A stretch of DNA of 64,000 bases from Arthrobacter ipis (GCF_014694315.1 NZ_JAAOXD010000001.1:1038093-1102092); one strand, 5' to 3'; positions 19,001-26,516 are shown, numbered from the stretch's first letter. The notes: generated from the sequence alone by a model not told the origin. A program made the numbers and translations.

Positions 19001-19712
19001 CGTAGAAGTCCTCATGGTCGGTGTGGCGCCGCAGGTCCCCGCCGCCGGGCAGGACCGAGTACAGGTTGCCGTAGCCTTCGTGGTCTGAGAGGAAGGCAAT
19101 GCGCCCGTCGACCCACATCGGGTCGGCCAGGTTGCCGTCCAGCTCCGGAAGCAGCCGCTCAAACTCGCCGTTTCCGTCCGCGTCGATCCAGAGCTTGCCG
19201 GCGGTGCCGCCACGGTAGCGCTTCCACGCCGCCGGTTCGCGGGACAGCACGCTGCCCACCACCACCGGCTTTTCGTCCCCAAGCTCCGGGCCGAACGCCA
19301 CGGATTCGACCGGTCCCAGCGGGAGCTCCTGGGCCCAGCCGCCGTCCGTGGACAGCCGGTAAGCGTGCGTGTGGCGGCTCTCGGCCTGCCGGAACGCGCT
19401 GGTGACCACGATGTCCCCCGCGGGGGTAAAGCCTTTAACCCGAGTGGTGCTGTGCCCGAAGAAGGTCAGCTGGCGGTACCCCCCGCCGTCGACATCAGCG
19501 ATGACCACCTCGGGGGCCGTCCCCTGGATTACCGTCCAGACCAGCCGCTTCCCGTCCGGCGTAAAGCGCGGGTTGCGGGCGGGCAGCTGGAGTGAGGATA
19601 CACGCCAGGCGCGGCCGCCGCTGAGGGGGGCAATCCAGACGTCGTCCTCGGCCACAAACGTGACCAGATCGCCGTGGACATGAGGGAACCGGAGGTAACT
19701 CGAAGAGGTCAT
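16071..19712 (-). CDS. Tricorn-like protease (S41 family)
   Basis: A 1213-residue protein with the tricorn layout. Repeated beta-propeller WD/TolB-like blades fill the N-terminal two thirds (ARNPRFTPDGKRLVW, EASPDGRWIAIGT, PSFSPDGKFLAFLSN). A PDZ-like region follows (AGDVLLAIDGVRL), then the C-terminal S41 protease with the nucleophile in EFAGSDGDII (Ser about 1089). An Ala/Pro/Thr-rich insertion interrupts the middle. Archaeal tricorn cleaves peptides released by the proteasome, and actinobacterial homologues are probably cytosolic; no signal peptide is seen. The frame runs on upstream, but the ATG at 19712 begins the family N-terminus (TSSSYLRFPHVHGD) and lies 6 bases after TATGAT. Confidence 0.92.
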   Translation of the reverse strand: MTSSSYLRFPHVHGDLVTFVAEDDVWIAPLSGGRAWRVSSLQLPARNPRFTPDGKRLVWTVIQGTAPEVVIADVDGGGYRQLTFFGHSTTRVKGFTPAGDIVVTSAFRQAESRHTHAYRLSTDGGWAQELPLGPVESVAFGPELGDEKPVVVGSVLSREPAAWKRYRGGTAGKLWIDADGNGEFERLLPELDGNLADPMWVDGRIAFLSDHEGYGNLYSVLPGGGDLRRHTDHEDFYVRHASTDGKRVIFESAGELWLLHNLGSEAVRLEITLGSASQGRRPSLLKVSKHLGDVRPDTAGEASAVEAHGTIHWLRHKDGPSRVVEATAGVRARLPRPLPDGRIAYVADHDGEEALFIREIAPQVPGYDAAVHAAAKASAAAKTGAAPDSVPAGDQPEAAAPEVPLPSPVSAAGVAGPRATHPVADDAAADLAPAEAATGTATETTAGQATGTVAAESGPLTVRFPRPSRASAIEASPDGRWIAIGTAFGDLYIADTRDGTLTAVTSIGEGSIEDLAWSPDSAWLAWSEPVTSFGSRSRLRLVRADALDTNVRETSTPDAMAGTAKAPEAKAGAAIVEVTDGRFRDESPSFSPDGKFLAFLSNRSFDPVYDGHSFDLSFPSPIKPYLVALAADTASPFGPSVALADRTAPRPGTAQSGAANSGAAAEGETAPAAVKVDADGLAHRVISVPVPQGNYSALTAADGALLWLDSALAGVTGEGRASLEDKNAAPSLVRFDLAKRKSTTLVDSLDSYRLSGDGRKVVLVHDKQVRVVPSDVKADEDSGQQVKVDLTRIRVLMDPLSVWGQAFDEAWRLQRDFFWTEDMAGQDWDSIHARYRPLVERLGSHDDLVDLLWELHGELGTSHAYVRPAAATENGSNGQGRLGADLAFTGEGWEIERILAGESSDPLATSPLTRPGADAKAGDVLLAIDGVRLTESLTPAMQLVGAAGRAVELTIRNGAGHGPAAGAQRRIAVVPIRDEERLRYQDWVNANRRTVREASDGKFGYLHIPDMMANGWAQLHRDLDTETALDGLIVDVRRNRGGHTSQLVAELIGRKVTGWSMPRGEKPRTYPHHAPRGPVIILADEFAGSDGDIITQVSKLRGIGPVIGTRTWGGVVGIDNRFTLADGTGVTQPRYATWFGGGVGWSVENHGVAPDIEVTFPPHAYAARRDPQLESGITALKEMVQELPTDRPPAREGYRRLRPEPLPARRAGA

Positions 19713-19718
19713 CGTTCG

Positions 19719-19724
19719 ATCATA
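19719..19724 (-). promoter_or_regulatory. -10 hexamer, leaderless promoter of the tricorn gene
   Basis: On the minus strand TATGAT, 6 bases (CGAACG), then the ATG at 19712. There is no ribosome-binding site, so a leaderless transcript is expected. Confidence 0.65.
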
Positions 19725-19785
19725 GTCAACGTGACATGAGCCATCGGGGAGGTGCCCTGCCGTGCCGGGCATGGTGAGATGGATC

Positions 19786-20679
19786 ATGCGCATCGTCATG
19801 GCCGGGGCCTCCGGGCTCATCGGGACCGCCCTTTCCTCCCGCCTCTCCTCCGACGGGCACGACGTCGTCCGGCTGGTCAGGCGGCCGCCGTCGTCCCCGT
19901 CAGAAATCCGCTGGGATCCCGCCGCCGGAACCCTGGACCCGGCCTCCCTTAAGGGAGCCGACGCCGTCATCAATCTTTCCGGCGCGAACATCGGCGCCCG
20001 GCCATGGACACCGCATCGGATCGATGAGCTGTTCCGGTCGCGCCTCGATCCCACCCGGACCCTTGCCGCTGCGATGCGCCGCCTCAATTCCCCGCCGCGG
20101 ACCTTTATCAGCCAGTCCGGCGCGGGCTATTACGGCGACGCCGGGCAGACCCTGCTGACGGAAGACTTCCCCGCCGGGCAGGGCATCATGGCGCGTATCT
20201 GCGCCGAGTGGGAAACGGCAGCCCACGAGGCCCCGTCCGGAGTCCGGGTTGTGACCCCGCGGACCGCAGTGGTGCTGAGCAGGTCGGGCGGTGCGATGGG
20301 ACGCCTGCTGCCCCTGCTGCGGGCAGGCATTGGCGGTCCGCTGGGCAGCGGCCGGCAGTACTGGCCATGGATCACGCTCCCCGACCTCACCTCAGCGTTC
20401 GGGTTCCTCCTCACCTCCGGGAATTCAGGCCCCGTGAATGTCGCAGCACCGGAAGCCGCCGACGTGAACACCCTCGTGGCAGGACTGGCAAAGGCACTGC
20501 ACCGACCTGCGCTGCTGCGCGCGCCGGCCCCTGCCCTGCGCCTGGTCATGGGCAAACTGGCCGACGAACTCCTGCTCGCCAGCCAGCGGATCGAACCGAC
20601 ACTGCTTAGGGACAGCGGGTTCACGTGGGACCATCCGTCGGTGGCGCTGGCCGCGGAGTGGGTGGCCAGCGAAAAATAG
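19786..20679 (+). CDS. TIGR01777 family epimerase/oxidoreductase
   Basis: A 297-residue NAD(P)-binding SDR-type protein. The N-terminal Rossmann motif is AGASGLIGTALSSRL; NLSGANIGARPWT and the SGAGYYGDAG active-site segment (Tyr of the YxxxK-like region) are characteristic. The C-terminal DUF1731 module ends SGFTWDHPSVALAAEWV. Natural substrate unknown. The same family (Rv2216) lies between the E2 gene and lipB in M. tuberculosis, as here. The ATG at 19786 starts the Rossmann strand; an ATG at 19771 would add five residues. Confidence 0.88.
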   Translation: MRIVMAGASGLIGTALSSRLSSDGHDVVRLVRRPPSSPSEIRWDPAAGTLDPASLKGADAVINLSGANIGARPWTPHRIDELFRSRLDPTRTLAAAMRRLNSPPRTFISQSGAGYYGDAGQTLLTEDFPAGQGIMARICAEWETAAHEAPSGVRVVTPRTAVVLSRSGGAMGRLLPLLRAGIGGPLGSGRQYWPWITLPDLTSAFGFLLTSGNSGPVNVAAPEAADVNTLVAGLAKALHRPALLRAPAPALRLVMGKLADELLLASQRIEPTLLRDSGFTWDHPSVALAAEWVASEK

Positions 20680-20714
20680 CTGTTCGGTTCAGTTGGTGAT
20701 AATCGGTTGGTGAT

Positions 20715-22655
20715 TCAGCCCGCCAGGATGTCCGCGATGCGCCAGCGTCCCTCCACCGGGACAAGGACCAGCCGCAGCTTCACATCCCGCTGCCGTGCTC
20801 CGGTGGCCACGACCGTGCCTCCGGCTGATCGCTCCTCGTAGGCCGAGCTCGACGACGTCACCGCCACCACTGCCCTCGCAGGCGTGCTTTCGGGCAGGCG
20901 GCGCGCACGGGACAGGCTCGTGGTGAAGCCGGCCAGCACCGTTCCGGTTTCCTCCAGCCCGGCCCGGATCCGTGTGTCCGCGGCCTGAGCCGGGGTGTTC
21001 GGGGCGTTCACGTCATCGAGCAAGTGCAGCCTGCCCTCCCGCAGCGCCAGCGAACGGAGCTGCGCCAGTCCGACGACCGCTTCCGCCGGATCCTTCGCCG
21101 CGAGCCGCCGCCGGACATCATCGGGCAGGCCATCTTCAGGGCGGACATCACCCTGCAGGCCAGCACCCTGCGGGGATCCGGGACTGGACGCCGGGAGGCC
21201 CGCTTCCCGTGCCGCCCGGCCCGACTCCTGCGCCGCCTGGCCCGACTCCTGCGCCGCCTGGCCCAACTCCTGCCCCACTCCGGGCAGCCCCAGAAGAACG
21301 GCGCCGGCAAGCACTGCCACAGTGAGCACGCTGCAAGCTACTGCCAGGCGGCGGCTGCTTTGCGTGCCTGTCCTGTGCCTGGCGGCCGCGTGCCTGACAG
21401 CGGCTTGCCGAACCCCCGCACGGCTGACAGCATTCCTGACTCGGGCATGCCTGACAGCGGCATGCCGGACCGCCGCGTGTCTGACGGCATTCCTGACTCC
21501 GGCATGCCCGACAGCCGCGTGCGGCAGCGAGAGGGCCTGGACTTTTCGCGTCGACGCTCCACGCGGTGACAGCCGGCCCAGGGACCTGCCCCATCCCGTG
21601 GTCTTCAGCCGCCTTCGCCAGGCGAGCAGGCGTTTCCTCAGCCGTCCGCCGGACGGCGGGATGGGCGTGCGCGTCAGCAACTCAGGCAGCACGGTGTCAT
21701 GCACCGAGCGGGACAGGTCCACAGGTGCTGCGGCCGCGCTGCGGTACACAGCCGTGGCAAGGTCGGCGGCCGCCGGTCGTTGCCGCCGGTCATCGCTGAG
21801 CCCCGCCTCAAGCGCTGCCGCCAGCTCCGCCGGCACGTCGGGAACAAGCAGGGAAAGGGGCGGCCTGGCCACGGATGGCGGAGGAGGCTGTCCGGTCAGG
21901 CAGTACCAGCCCAGAGCAGCGGCCGCATAGACGTCGCGTTCCGGCTGCAGTCCGGCCCGGACCGCGTCCACCGGTGCCGGATCAGCAAAGCCGTCAGTGT
22001 GCAGATCAGGAACTCCGGAAGCGTCCCCCACCATCCGGGCCACGCCGAGGTCTGCCAGCAGGGGCTTTCCATGGGCGGTGAAGAGTACATTGCCGGGTGC
22101 GACGTCCGAGTGCGTGAAGCCCTTTCCGTGCAGATAGCCCAGGACCTGCGCGATTGGCGTCAGGACCGTGACCGTCTCGCCCACACTCAGGGTGCCCCTC
22201 GCCGTGACCAGCTGCTGGAGCGAGCCGCCGGCCGCGTAGTCCATCAGCAGGCCGAAGCTGCCCTCTCCGGGTTCATCCGACCGGCCGGGATCATCAGTGG
22301 TGACCACGCCATAGGCCTTGACCAGGTGTTCGTGGTCAAGCACGGACATGAGCAGGAGTTCCCGGCGGACATCCTCTTCCCGCGTAATGGCAGGCCACGG
22401 GTCCGCAGCGCCGGATTCAGAAGGGGCTGATTCAATACTGCCCGGCGGCCGGCCGAAGCACTTCAGCGCAAGCTTCACGCCGGTTGCGTCCTGCGAAACC
22501 AGCCACACTTCGGCACTGCCGCCACGGCCAAGCCGGCGGCATACGGAATAGCCCTGGACGGCAGGTGCCGCTCCCCCGGGACCGTGCATGTTCGCGTTCT
22601 GGATTTCCAGGTTGCTGCTTTCCAAGCTTTGGTTTTCCAAGCTGTGCTTGTCCAT
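20715..22655 (-). CDS. Membrane-anchored Ser/Thr protein kinase with atypical catalytic loop
   Basis: A 646-residue protein. The kinase domain (about 35-305) has a Gly-rich loop LGRGGSAEVWLV, probable ATP-binding Lys65, catalytic loop HSDVAPGN (Asp184), and DLG (202-204) in place of DFG. The loop lysine of HRDxKxxN is Ala. A basic, Ala/His/Arg-rich linker (378-428) is made of five-residue units such as AVRHA. One membrane helix follows (436-458), then Gln/Ala/Glu heptads (461-486). The extracytoplasmic C-terminal domain ends RLVLVPVEGRWRIADILAG, like NTF2-fold sensor domains; there are no PASTA repeats. The DNA of the linker is itself a 15-bp repeat. The ligand is unknown. Confidence 0.85.
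   Translation of the reverse strand: MDKHSLENQSLESSNLEIQNANMHGPGGAAPAVQGYSVCRRLGRGGSAEVWLVSQDATGVKLALKCFGRPPGSIESAPSESGAADPWPAITREEDVRRELLLMSVLDHEHLVKAYGVVTTDDPGRSDEPGEGSFGLLMDYAAGGSLQQLVTARGTLSVGETVTVLTPIAQVLGYLHGKGFTHSDVAPGNVLFTAHGKPLLADLGVARMVGDASGVPDLHTDGFADPAPVDAVRAGLQPERDVYAAAALGWYCLTGQPPPPSVARPPLSLLVPDVPAELAAALEAGLSDDRRQRPAAADLATAVYRSAAAAPVDLSRSVHDTVLPELLTRTPIPPSGGRLRKRLLAWRRRLKTTGWGRSLGRLSPRGASTRKVQALSLPHAAVGHAGVRNAVRHAAVRHAAVRHARVRNAVSRAGVRQAAVRHAAARHRTGTQSSRRLAVACSVLTVAVLAGAVLLGLPGVGQELGQAAQESGQAAQESGRAAREAGLPASSPGSPQGAGLQGDVRPEDGLPDDVRRRLAAKDPAEAVVGLAQLRSLALREGRLHLLDDVNAPNTPAQAADTRIRAGLEETGTVLAGFTTSLSRARRLPESTPARAVVAVTSSSSAYEERSAGGTVVATGARQRDVKLRLVLVPVEGRWRIADILAG
21372..21524 (-). 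repeat. 15-bp repeat array inside the kinase gene
   Basis: About ten imperfect 15-bp units encode AVRHA/GVRNA-type pentapeptides in the juxtamembrane linker (residues 378-428). Copies differ mostly in single codons, as expected from slippage or unequal exchange. Confidence 0.75.
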
Positions 22656-22804
22656 GGCTTAAGGAGTACCGGAAACCAGCAGTTCCTGCAGAAGTTATCC
22701 ACAGGCGTGCCCGGGTGCTTCGCCGTCCGCAGGAATAGCGCGGAATGTGACCGGGGAGGCATGAGAGGTTGGGCACACTATCAGGCAGGACGCCGGCTGA
22801 GGTC

Positions 22805-22810
22805 TAAGCT
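22805..22810 (+). promoter_or_regulatory. -10 hexamer, leaderless promoter of lipB-lipA
   Basis: TAAGCT, 7 bases (GGAACGC), then the lipB ATG at 22818. No strong ribosome site is present. Confidence 0.55.
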
Positions 22811-22817
22811 GGAACGC

Positions 22818-23486
22818 ATGACTCTTGAGTTCACAAAGCTCGGTCTTGCCCCGGATTTCGTCGATTACAGCCGCGCCTGGGACCTCCAGCGCGAAATCCA
22901 TGAAAATGTCCTGGCCGGCAAGGCCCCCAGCACGGTACTCCTCCTGGAACATGCCGCCGTCTACACGGCCGGAAAGCTGACAGAGGATCACGAGCGGCCC
23001 TTCGACGGCACCCCCGTCGTTCCGGTGGACCGCGGCGGCAAGCTCACCTGGCATGGGCCGGGCCAGCTCATCGGATACCCAATTATCAAGCTGAAGAACA
23101 AGGCCGGCATCCGCGACTACGTGGAGCGTCTGGAGGCCGTGATCATCGCCGTGCTCGCGGACTATGGCATCACGGCGGTCCGGATCAAGGGGCGTGCCGG
23201 TGTCTGGATCGAGGAGGATGCCAAGGGTCCTGCCCGCAAGATCGCCGCCATCGGCATCCGGGTCAGCCAGGGCGTGACCATGCACGGCTTCGCCATCAAC
23301 TGCAACAACGACCTCGCTCCGTACGGCCAGATCATCGCCTGCGGAATCACGGATGCCGGTGTGACCACCATCGCCCAGGAAACGGGCCGCGACGTATCTC
23401 CCGCCGATCTCGTTTCGCGGATCACCGAGGAACTGCGCAACAATGAAGACGCCCTAGTTGCAACCCCCGAAGGAGCTCTCCTGTGA
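22818..23486 (+). CDS. lipB: Lipoyl(octanoyl) transferase
   Basis: A 222-residue enzyme that moves octanoyl from acyl carrier protein to lipoyl-domain lysines. It shows [24 protein letters not shown], the catalytic lysine in [11 protein letters not shown] (Lys141), [12 protein letters not shown], and the acyl-carrying cysteine in [14 protein letters not shown] (Cys175). The frame is open upstream, but the conserved N-terminus and the -10 hexamer fix the ATG at 22818. Its stop overlaps the lipA start by 4 bases (GTGA), so the two are translationally coupled. Confidence 0.96.
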   Translation: MTLEFTKLGLAPDFVDYSRAWDLQREIHENVLAGKAPSTVLLLEHAAVYTAGKLTEDHERPFDGTPVVPVDRGGKLTWHGPGQLIGYPIIKLKNKAGIRDYVERLEAVIIAVLADYGITAVRIKGRAGVWIEEDAKGPARKIAAIGIRVSQGVTMHGFAINCNNDLAPYGQIIACGITDAGVTTIAQETGRDVSPADLVSRITEELRNNEDALVATPEGALL

Positions 23487-24502
23487 CACTGGCACCTGAA
23501 GGCCGGAAAATGCTGCGGATCGAGCAGCGCAATGCGGCCACCCCGGTGGAACGCAAACCGGACTGGATCAAGGCCAAGGTCCAGATGGGCCCGGAATTCG
23601 TCCAGCTCAAGAACCTGGTCAAGAAGGAAGGCCTGCACACCGTCTGCGAAGAGGCCGGCTGCCCCAACATCTTCGAATGCTGGGAAGACAAGGAAGCCAC
23701 CTTCCTGATCGGCGGCTCCGAATGCACCCGCCGCTGCGACTTCTGCCAGATCGACACCGGCAAACCTTCCCCCGTGGACCGGTTCGAACCCACCAAGGTG
23801 GCCCGCTCCGTCCAGGCCATGCAGCTCCGCTACGCCACCGTCACCGGCGTCGCCCGTGACGACCTCGAGGACGAAGGCGTCTGGCTCTACGCCGAAACCG
23901 TCCGCAAGATCCACGAACTGAACCCCGGCACCGGCGTCGAACTGCTCATCCCGGACTTCTCCGGCAAGCCCGAGCACATCGCCGCGATCTGCGACTCCAA
24001 GCCCGAGGTCTTCGCGCACAACGTCGAAACCGTGCCCCGGATCTTCAAGCGCATCCGGCCCGCGTTCCGCTACGAACGCTCCCTTGATGTCATCACCCAG
24101 GGCCGGAACCTGGGCATGGTCACCAAATCCAACCTGATCCTGGGCATGGGCGAAACCCGTGAAGAGATCTCCGAAGCCCTCCGCGACCTCCACGCCGCCG
24201 GCTGCGATCTGATCACGATCACCCAGTACCTGCGCCCCTCCGAACGCCACCTCCCCGTGGACCGCTGGGTCAAGCCGCAGGAATTCGTGGACCTCCAGCA
24301 GGAAGCCGAGGAAATCGGATTCCTCGGCGTCATGTCCGGGCCCCTGGTCCGCTCCTCCTACCGCGCCGGCCGGCTCTGGGCCACCGCCATGCGCAAAAAA
24401 GGCCGCGACATCCCCGCCGAACTCGCCCACATCGCCGACGGCATCCAAGACTCCGGAACCACCCGCCAAGAAGCCAGCTCCCTGCTCGCGGCGCACCAGT
24501 AG
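23483..24502 (+). CDS. lipA: Lipoyl synthase (radical SAM)
   Basis: A 339-residue enzyme that inserts two sulfur atoms into the octanoyl chain. The auxiliary 4Fe-4S cluster ligands are in [12 protein letters not shown], and the radical SAM cluster in [12 protein letters not shown] (CxxxCxxC). The C-terminal RSSYRAG serine motif, a ligand of the auxiliary cluster, is present. The GTG start at 23483 overlaps the lipB stop and follows GGAG. Full length. It works with LipB to lipoylate the E2 encoded upstream. Confidence 0.97.
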   Translation: MTLAPEGRKMLRIEQRNAATPVERKPDWIKAKVQMGPEFVQLKNLVKKEGLHTVCEEAGCPNIFECWEDKEATFLIGGSECTRRCDFCQIDTGKPSPVDRFEPTKVARSVQAMQLRYATVTGVARDDLEDEGVWLYAETVRKIHELNPGTGVELLIPDFSGKPEHIAAICDSKPEVFAHNVETVPRIFKRIRPAFRYERSLDVITQGRNLGMVTKSNLILGMGETREEISEALRDLHAAGCDLITITQYLRPSERHLPVDRWVKPQEFVDLQQEAEEIGFLGVMSGPLVRSSYRAGRLWATAMRKKGRDIPAELAHIADGIQDSGTTRQEASSLLAAHQ

Positions 24503-24522
24503 CACCAGGTATTTCCTATGGC

Positions 24523-24563
24523 CAAGGGCCGGACACCGGAACTTTTCGGCGTCCGGCCCTTTG
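24523..24563 (+). terminator. Terminator after lipA
   Basis: AAGGGCCGGAC (24524-24534) and its exact reverse complement (24551-24561), then a short T-run. Inner CCG/CGG pairing extends the hairpin. Confidence 0.85.
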
Positions 24564-24575
24564 TCGTGAATCACG

Positions 24576-24581
24576 TAGAAT
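24576..24581 (+). promoter_or_regulatory. -10 hexamer upstream of the DUF4191 gene
   Basis: TAGAAT lies 9 bases before the ATG at 24591, which would leave a leader of only a few bases. TAAGG in the gap could be a vestigial ribosome site. Confidence 0.45.
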
Positions 24582-24590
24582 TAAGGCACT

Positions 24591-25343
24591 ATGGCGAAAT
24601 CCCCTGACTCCAGCAACAACACTCCTGCGGCCGCTGATGCCTCCAAGCGCGGACTCTTTGGGCGCAAGCCCAAGGCCGTGAAGGAAAAGAAGCCCAGCCG
24701 GCTCAAGCAAATCCGCGAGGTCTTCAACATGACCCGCCGCCACGACCCCATGGTTCCGTGGCTCATGCTGCTGGCGTTCCTGGGCGTCGTGGCCGTCAGC
24801 CTTGTTGTTGGCCTGTTGCTGAATAACTGGATTACCGGCCTGATCATCGGCATCCCGCTGGGTTTCCTCGCGGCTACGTTCATTCTCTCCCGCCGCGCCG
24901 AGGGCGCTGCCTTCGCCCAGATCGAAAACCAGCCGGGTGCATCCGGCGCTGCCCTCAGCACGCTGAAGCGCGGCTGGATCACCGAGGAGCAGCCCGTGGC
25001 TGTGAACCCGCGGACCCAGGACGCCGTGTTCCGCGCCGTCGGGCGTCCCGGCGTCGTCCTCGTCGCCGAAGGACCCACGCACCGCGTGCGTCCGCTGGTC
25101 GAAGGCGAGCGGAAGAAACTGGCCCGCATCCTTCCCAACGTCACCATCCACGTCATCGAAACGGGGCGCGGCGAAGGCCAGGTCCCCATCAGCCAGGTGG
25201 CGAAGAAGATGAACAAGCTGAACAACGAGCTCACCAAGACCGAGGTCAGCGCCGTGTCCAAGCGCATCTCATCTCTGGGCGGCCGCCTTCCGATCCCCAA
25301 GGGCGTGGACCCCTACAAGGCCCGCCCCCAGCGCGGCCGCTGA
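24591..25343 (+). CDS. DUF4191 membrane protein
   Basis: A 250-residue protein with a Lys-rich cytoplasmic N-terminus, two close membrane helices (about 55-75 and 78-97: VPWLMLLAFLGVVAVSLVVG, then ITGLIIGIPLGFLAA), and a soluble C-terminal domain with RPGVVLVAEGPTHRVRPL. The C-terminus is basic (SSLGGRLPIPKGVDP). This matches DUF4191; the mycobacterial homologue (Rv2219) also follows lipA. Function is unknown, and the position suggests only conserved linkage. Hairpin terminators flank it on both sides. Confidence 0.88.
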   Translation: MAKSPDSSNNTPAAADASKRGLFGRKPKAVKEKKPSRLKQIREVFNMTRRHDPMVPWLMLLAFLGVVAVSLVVGLLLNNWITGLIIGIPLGFLAATFILSRRAEGAAFAQIENQPGASGAALSTLKRGWITEEQPVAVNPRTQDAVFRAVGRPGVVLVAEGPTHRVRPLVEGERKKLARILPNVTIHVIETGRGEGQVPISQVAKKMNKLNNELTKTEVSAVSKRISSLGGRLPIPKGVDPYKARPQRGR

Positions 25344-25351
25344 TCCGCTTG

Positions 25352-25400
25352 AAACGCCCCGGTGGCCGCCGCATCTGCGCCGGCCCCGGGGCGTTTCTCG
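25352..25400 (+). terminator. Terminator after the DUF4191 gene
   Basis: AAACGCCCCGG (25352-25362) and its exact reverse complement (25386-25396), followed by CTCG. The stem ends in A-U pairs, giving a short U-run. Confidence 0.7.
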
Positions 25401-25477
25401 TCTGAACGGGCATATCCCGGTTGAAGCGCATATTCAAACCAGCCAGACCCCAGCACCTACAGAAGCCGGAGCCTCCT

Positions 25478-25939
25478 GTGAAATTCCCGTCAGTGTCCGC
25501 CGTCGTCCGCGCCTTCCGCCTGCTGGCGGTGGCCGAAGCCTTCAGCTGGGCTGCGCTCCTCGCCGGCATGTATCTCAAATGGATCGCCGGAACCACCGAA
25601 CTCGGCGTAGAGATTGCCGGACCGGTGCACGGAGCCCTGTTCATCGGCTACGGAGCGGCTGCCCTTGTCCTGTGGCGCCTGCAGCGCTGGCCCTTCAAGG
25701 TGGCGCTGTTGGCAGGCCTCTCGGCGGTGGTCCCCTTCGCCACGGTCCTATTCGAGCGGTGGGCGCTCCGCCAGGGATATCTCTCGGCCGGCCAGCTACC
25801 TACGCGGCTATCTGCGGACGAGGACGGTGTTCATGGCCTTGTCATGGAGTCCGCGCTGGTCGGGATCGAAGATGACCGCCGGGATGACCAGGCAGAGCAG
25901 GACGGTGCGGACCAGCGCGGCCAGCGGGCCGGCCGCTGA
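25478..25939 (+). CDS. DUF3817 membrane protein with a read-through tail
   Basis: A 153-residue protein. Residues about 10-105 match the three-helix DUF3817 family: FRLLAVAEAFSWAALLAGMY, GTTELGVEIAGPVHGALFIGYG, and a last helix ending PFATVLFERWALRQGYL. DUF3817 proteins usually stop soon after this point. Here the frame continues about 43 residues through the RDD gene on the opposite strand, giving an acidic, Gln/Asp-rich tail with no family match I recognise. The start is GTG at 25478 with GGAG upstream; a TTG at 25421 is a less likely alternative. The stop codon may have been lost, or a deletion may have brought two convergent genes together. Confidence 0.75.
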   Translation: MKFPSVSAVVRAFRLLAVAEAFSWAALLAGMYLKWIAGTTELGVEIAGPVHGALFIGYGAAALVLWRLQRWPFKVALLAGLSAVVPFATVLFERWALRQGYLSAGQLPTRLSADEDGVHGLVMESALVGIEDDRRDDQAEQDGADQRGQRAGR

Positions 25940-26245
25940 GCCGTCCGGCTTCACCACGTGGATGCCCATCGCCCGGTGCCCGATGCTGTACCCCAGGGTC
26001 CCGATCAGCAGGATCTGCTCGGCGGCAAAGATGGCAAGCGTGGCCATGGAATTGCCGGCGAGGAACACGTTGCTGATCAGCAGCGCGATGGTCCAGTCGA
26101 TGGTGATCGCCAGGATCCGCCGGCCGGCGCGGGCCATGGATCCGGGCCCTGCCTCGGGGAAGCCCAGGCGTTCTCCAGGGTACTTGGAAATGCCGGAAGT
26201 GTCCGGCCCGCTGAGCCACGAACCGATGTCTTTGCGATCTACCAC
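25808..26245 (-). CDS. RDD family membrane protein
   Basis: A 145-residue protein with the RDD domain: RAGRRILAITIDWTIALLISNVFLAG (RD pair replaced by TID at the motif), then LIGTLGYSIGHRAMGIHVV, and a third hydrophobic segment. It ends with the typical DQRGLHDKAMNTVLVRR. Many RDD proteins are small membrane proteins, some acting as ion antiporters; no specific role can be given. The start is GTG at 26245, 6 bases after TAAACT, so probably leaderless. The last 132 bases overlap the DUF3817 frame in antisense. It is divergent from glnA. Confidence 0.88.
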   Translation of the reverse strand: MVDRKDIGSWLSGPDTSGISKYPGERLGFPEAGPGSMARAGRRILAITIDWTIALLISNVFLAGNSMATLAIFAAEQILLIGTLGYSIGHRAMGIHVVKPDGSAAGPLAALVRTVLLCLVIPAVIFDPDQRGLHDKAMNTVLVRR

Positions 26246-26251
26246 ATACCA

Positions 26252-26257
26252 AGTTTA
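26252..26257 (-). promoter_or_regulatory. -10 hexamer, leaderless promoter of the RDD gene
   Basis: On the minus strand TAAACT, 6 bases (TGGTAT), then the GTG at 26245. Confidence 0.6.
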
Positions 26258-26350
26258 CCGAGCTGCGGGCAGCCCCTCGGACGTTCACAGTCTGGATAGG
26301 CGTGGACCACAGTGTGGACACCGTATAGCGTTTAGATATCAGTAGGTTCT

Positions 26351-26388
26351 GTAACCTCCCGGAAACAAAGCGGACACGGACGGGAAAT
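26351..26388 (+). promoter_or_regulatory. Tandem GlnR-type operator upstream of glnA
   Basis: Box 1 is GTAAC, 6 bases, GAAAC (26351-26366), an exact match to the actinobacterial GlnR consensus gTnAC-n6-GaAAc. Box 2 is GACAC, 6 bases, GAAAT (26373-26388), with one mismatch per half. The boxes are offset by 22 bases, so both lie on one face of the helix, as at glnA promoters of Streptomyces. It lies 129-166 bases before the glnA ATG. This implies nitrogen control by a GlnR-like OmpR-family regulator encoded elsewhere. Confidence 0.8.
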
Positions 26389-26516
26389 CCCGAATCCCTA
26401 GGGTGGTAACAGTTGCTAGCGAGCCTGGAGCGGGGCACTTTTGTGTTTCCGCCCATTGGATTGCGCTGGACCACTTGGCTTTCTGGCCAGTTATTACATA
26501 TGCGTAAGGAGCATAG

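Noticed and set aside
21372..21524. CRISPR-like array at the repeated stretch
   Set aside because: The 15-bp units are contiguous without spacers and encode an in-frame pentapeptide repeat of the kinase.
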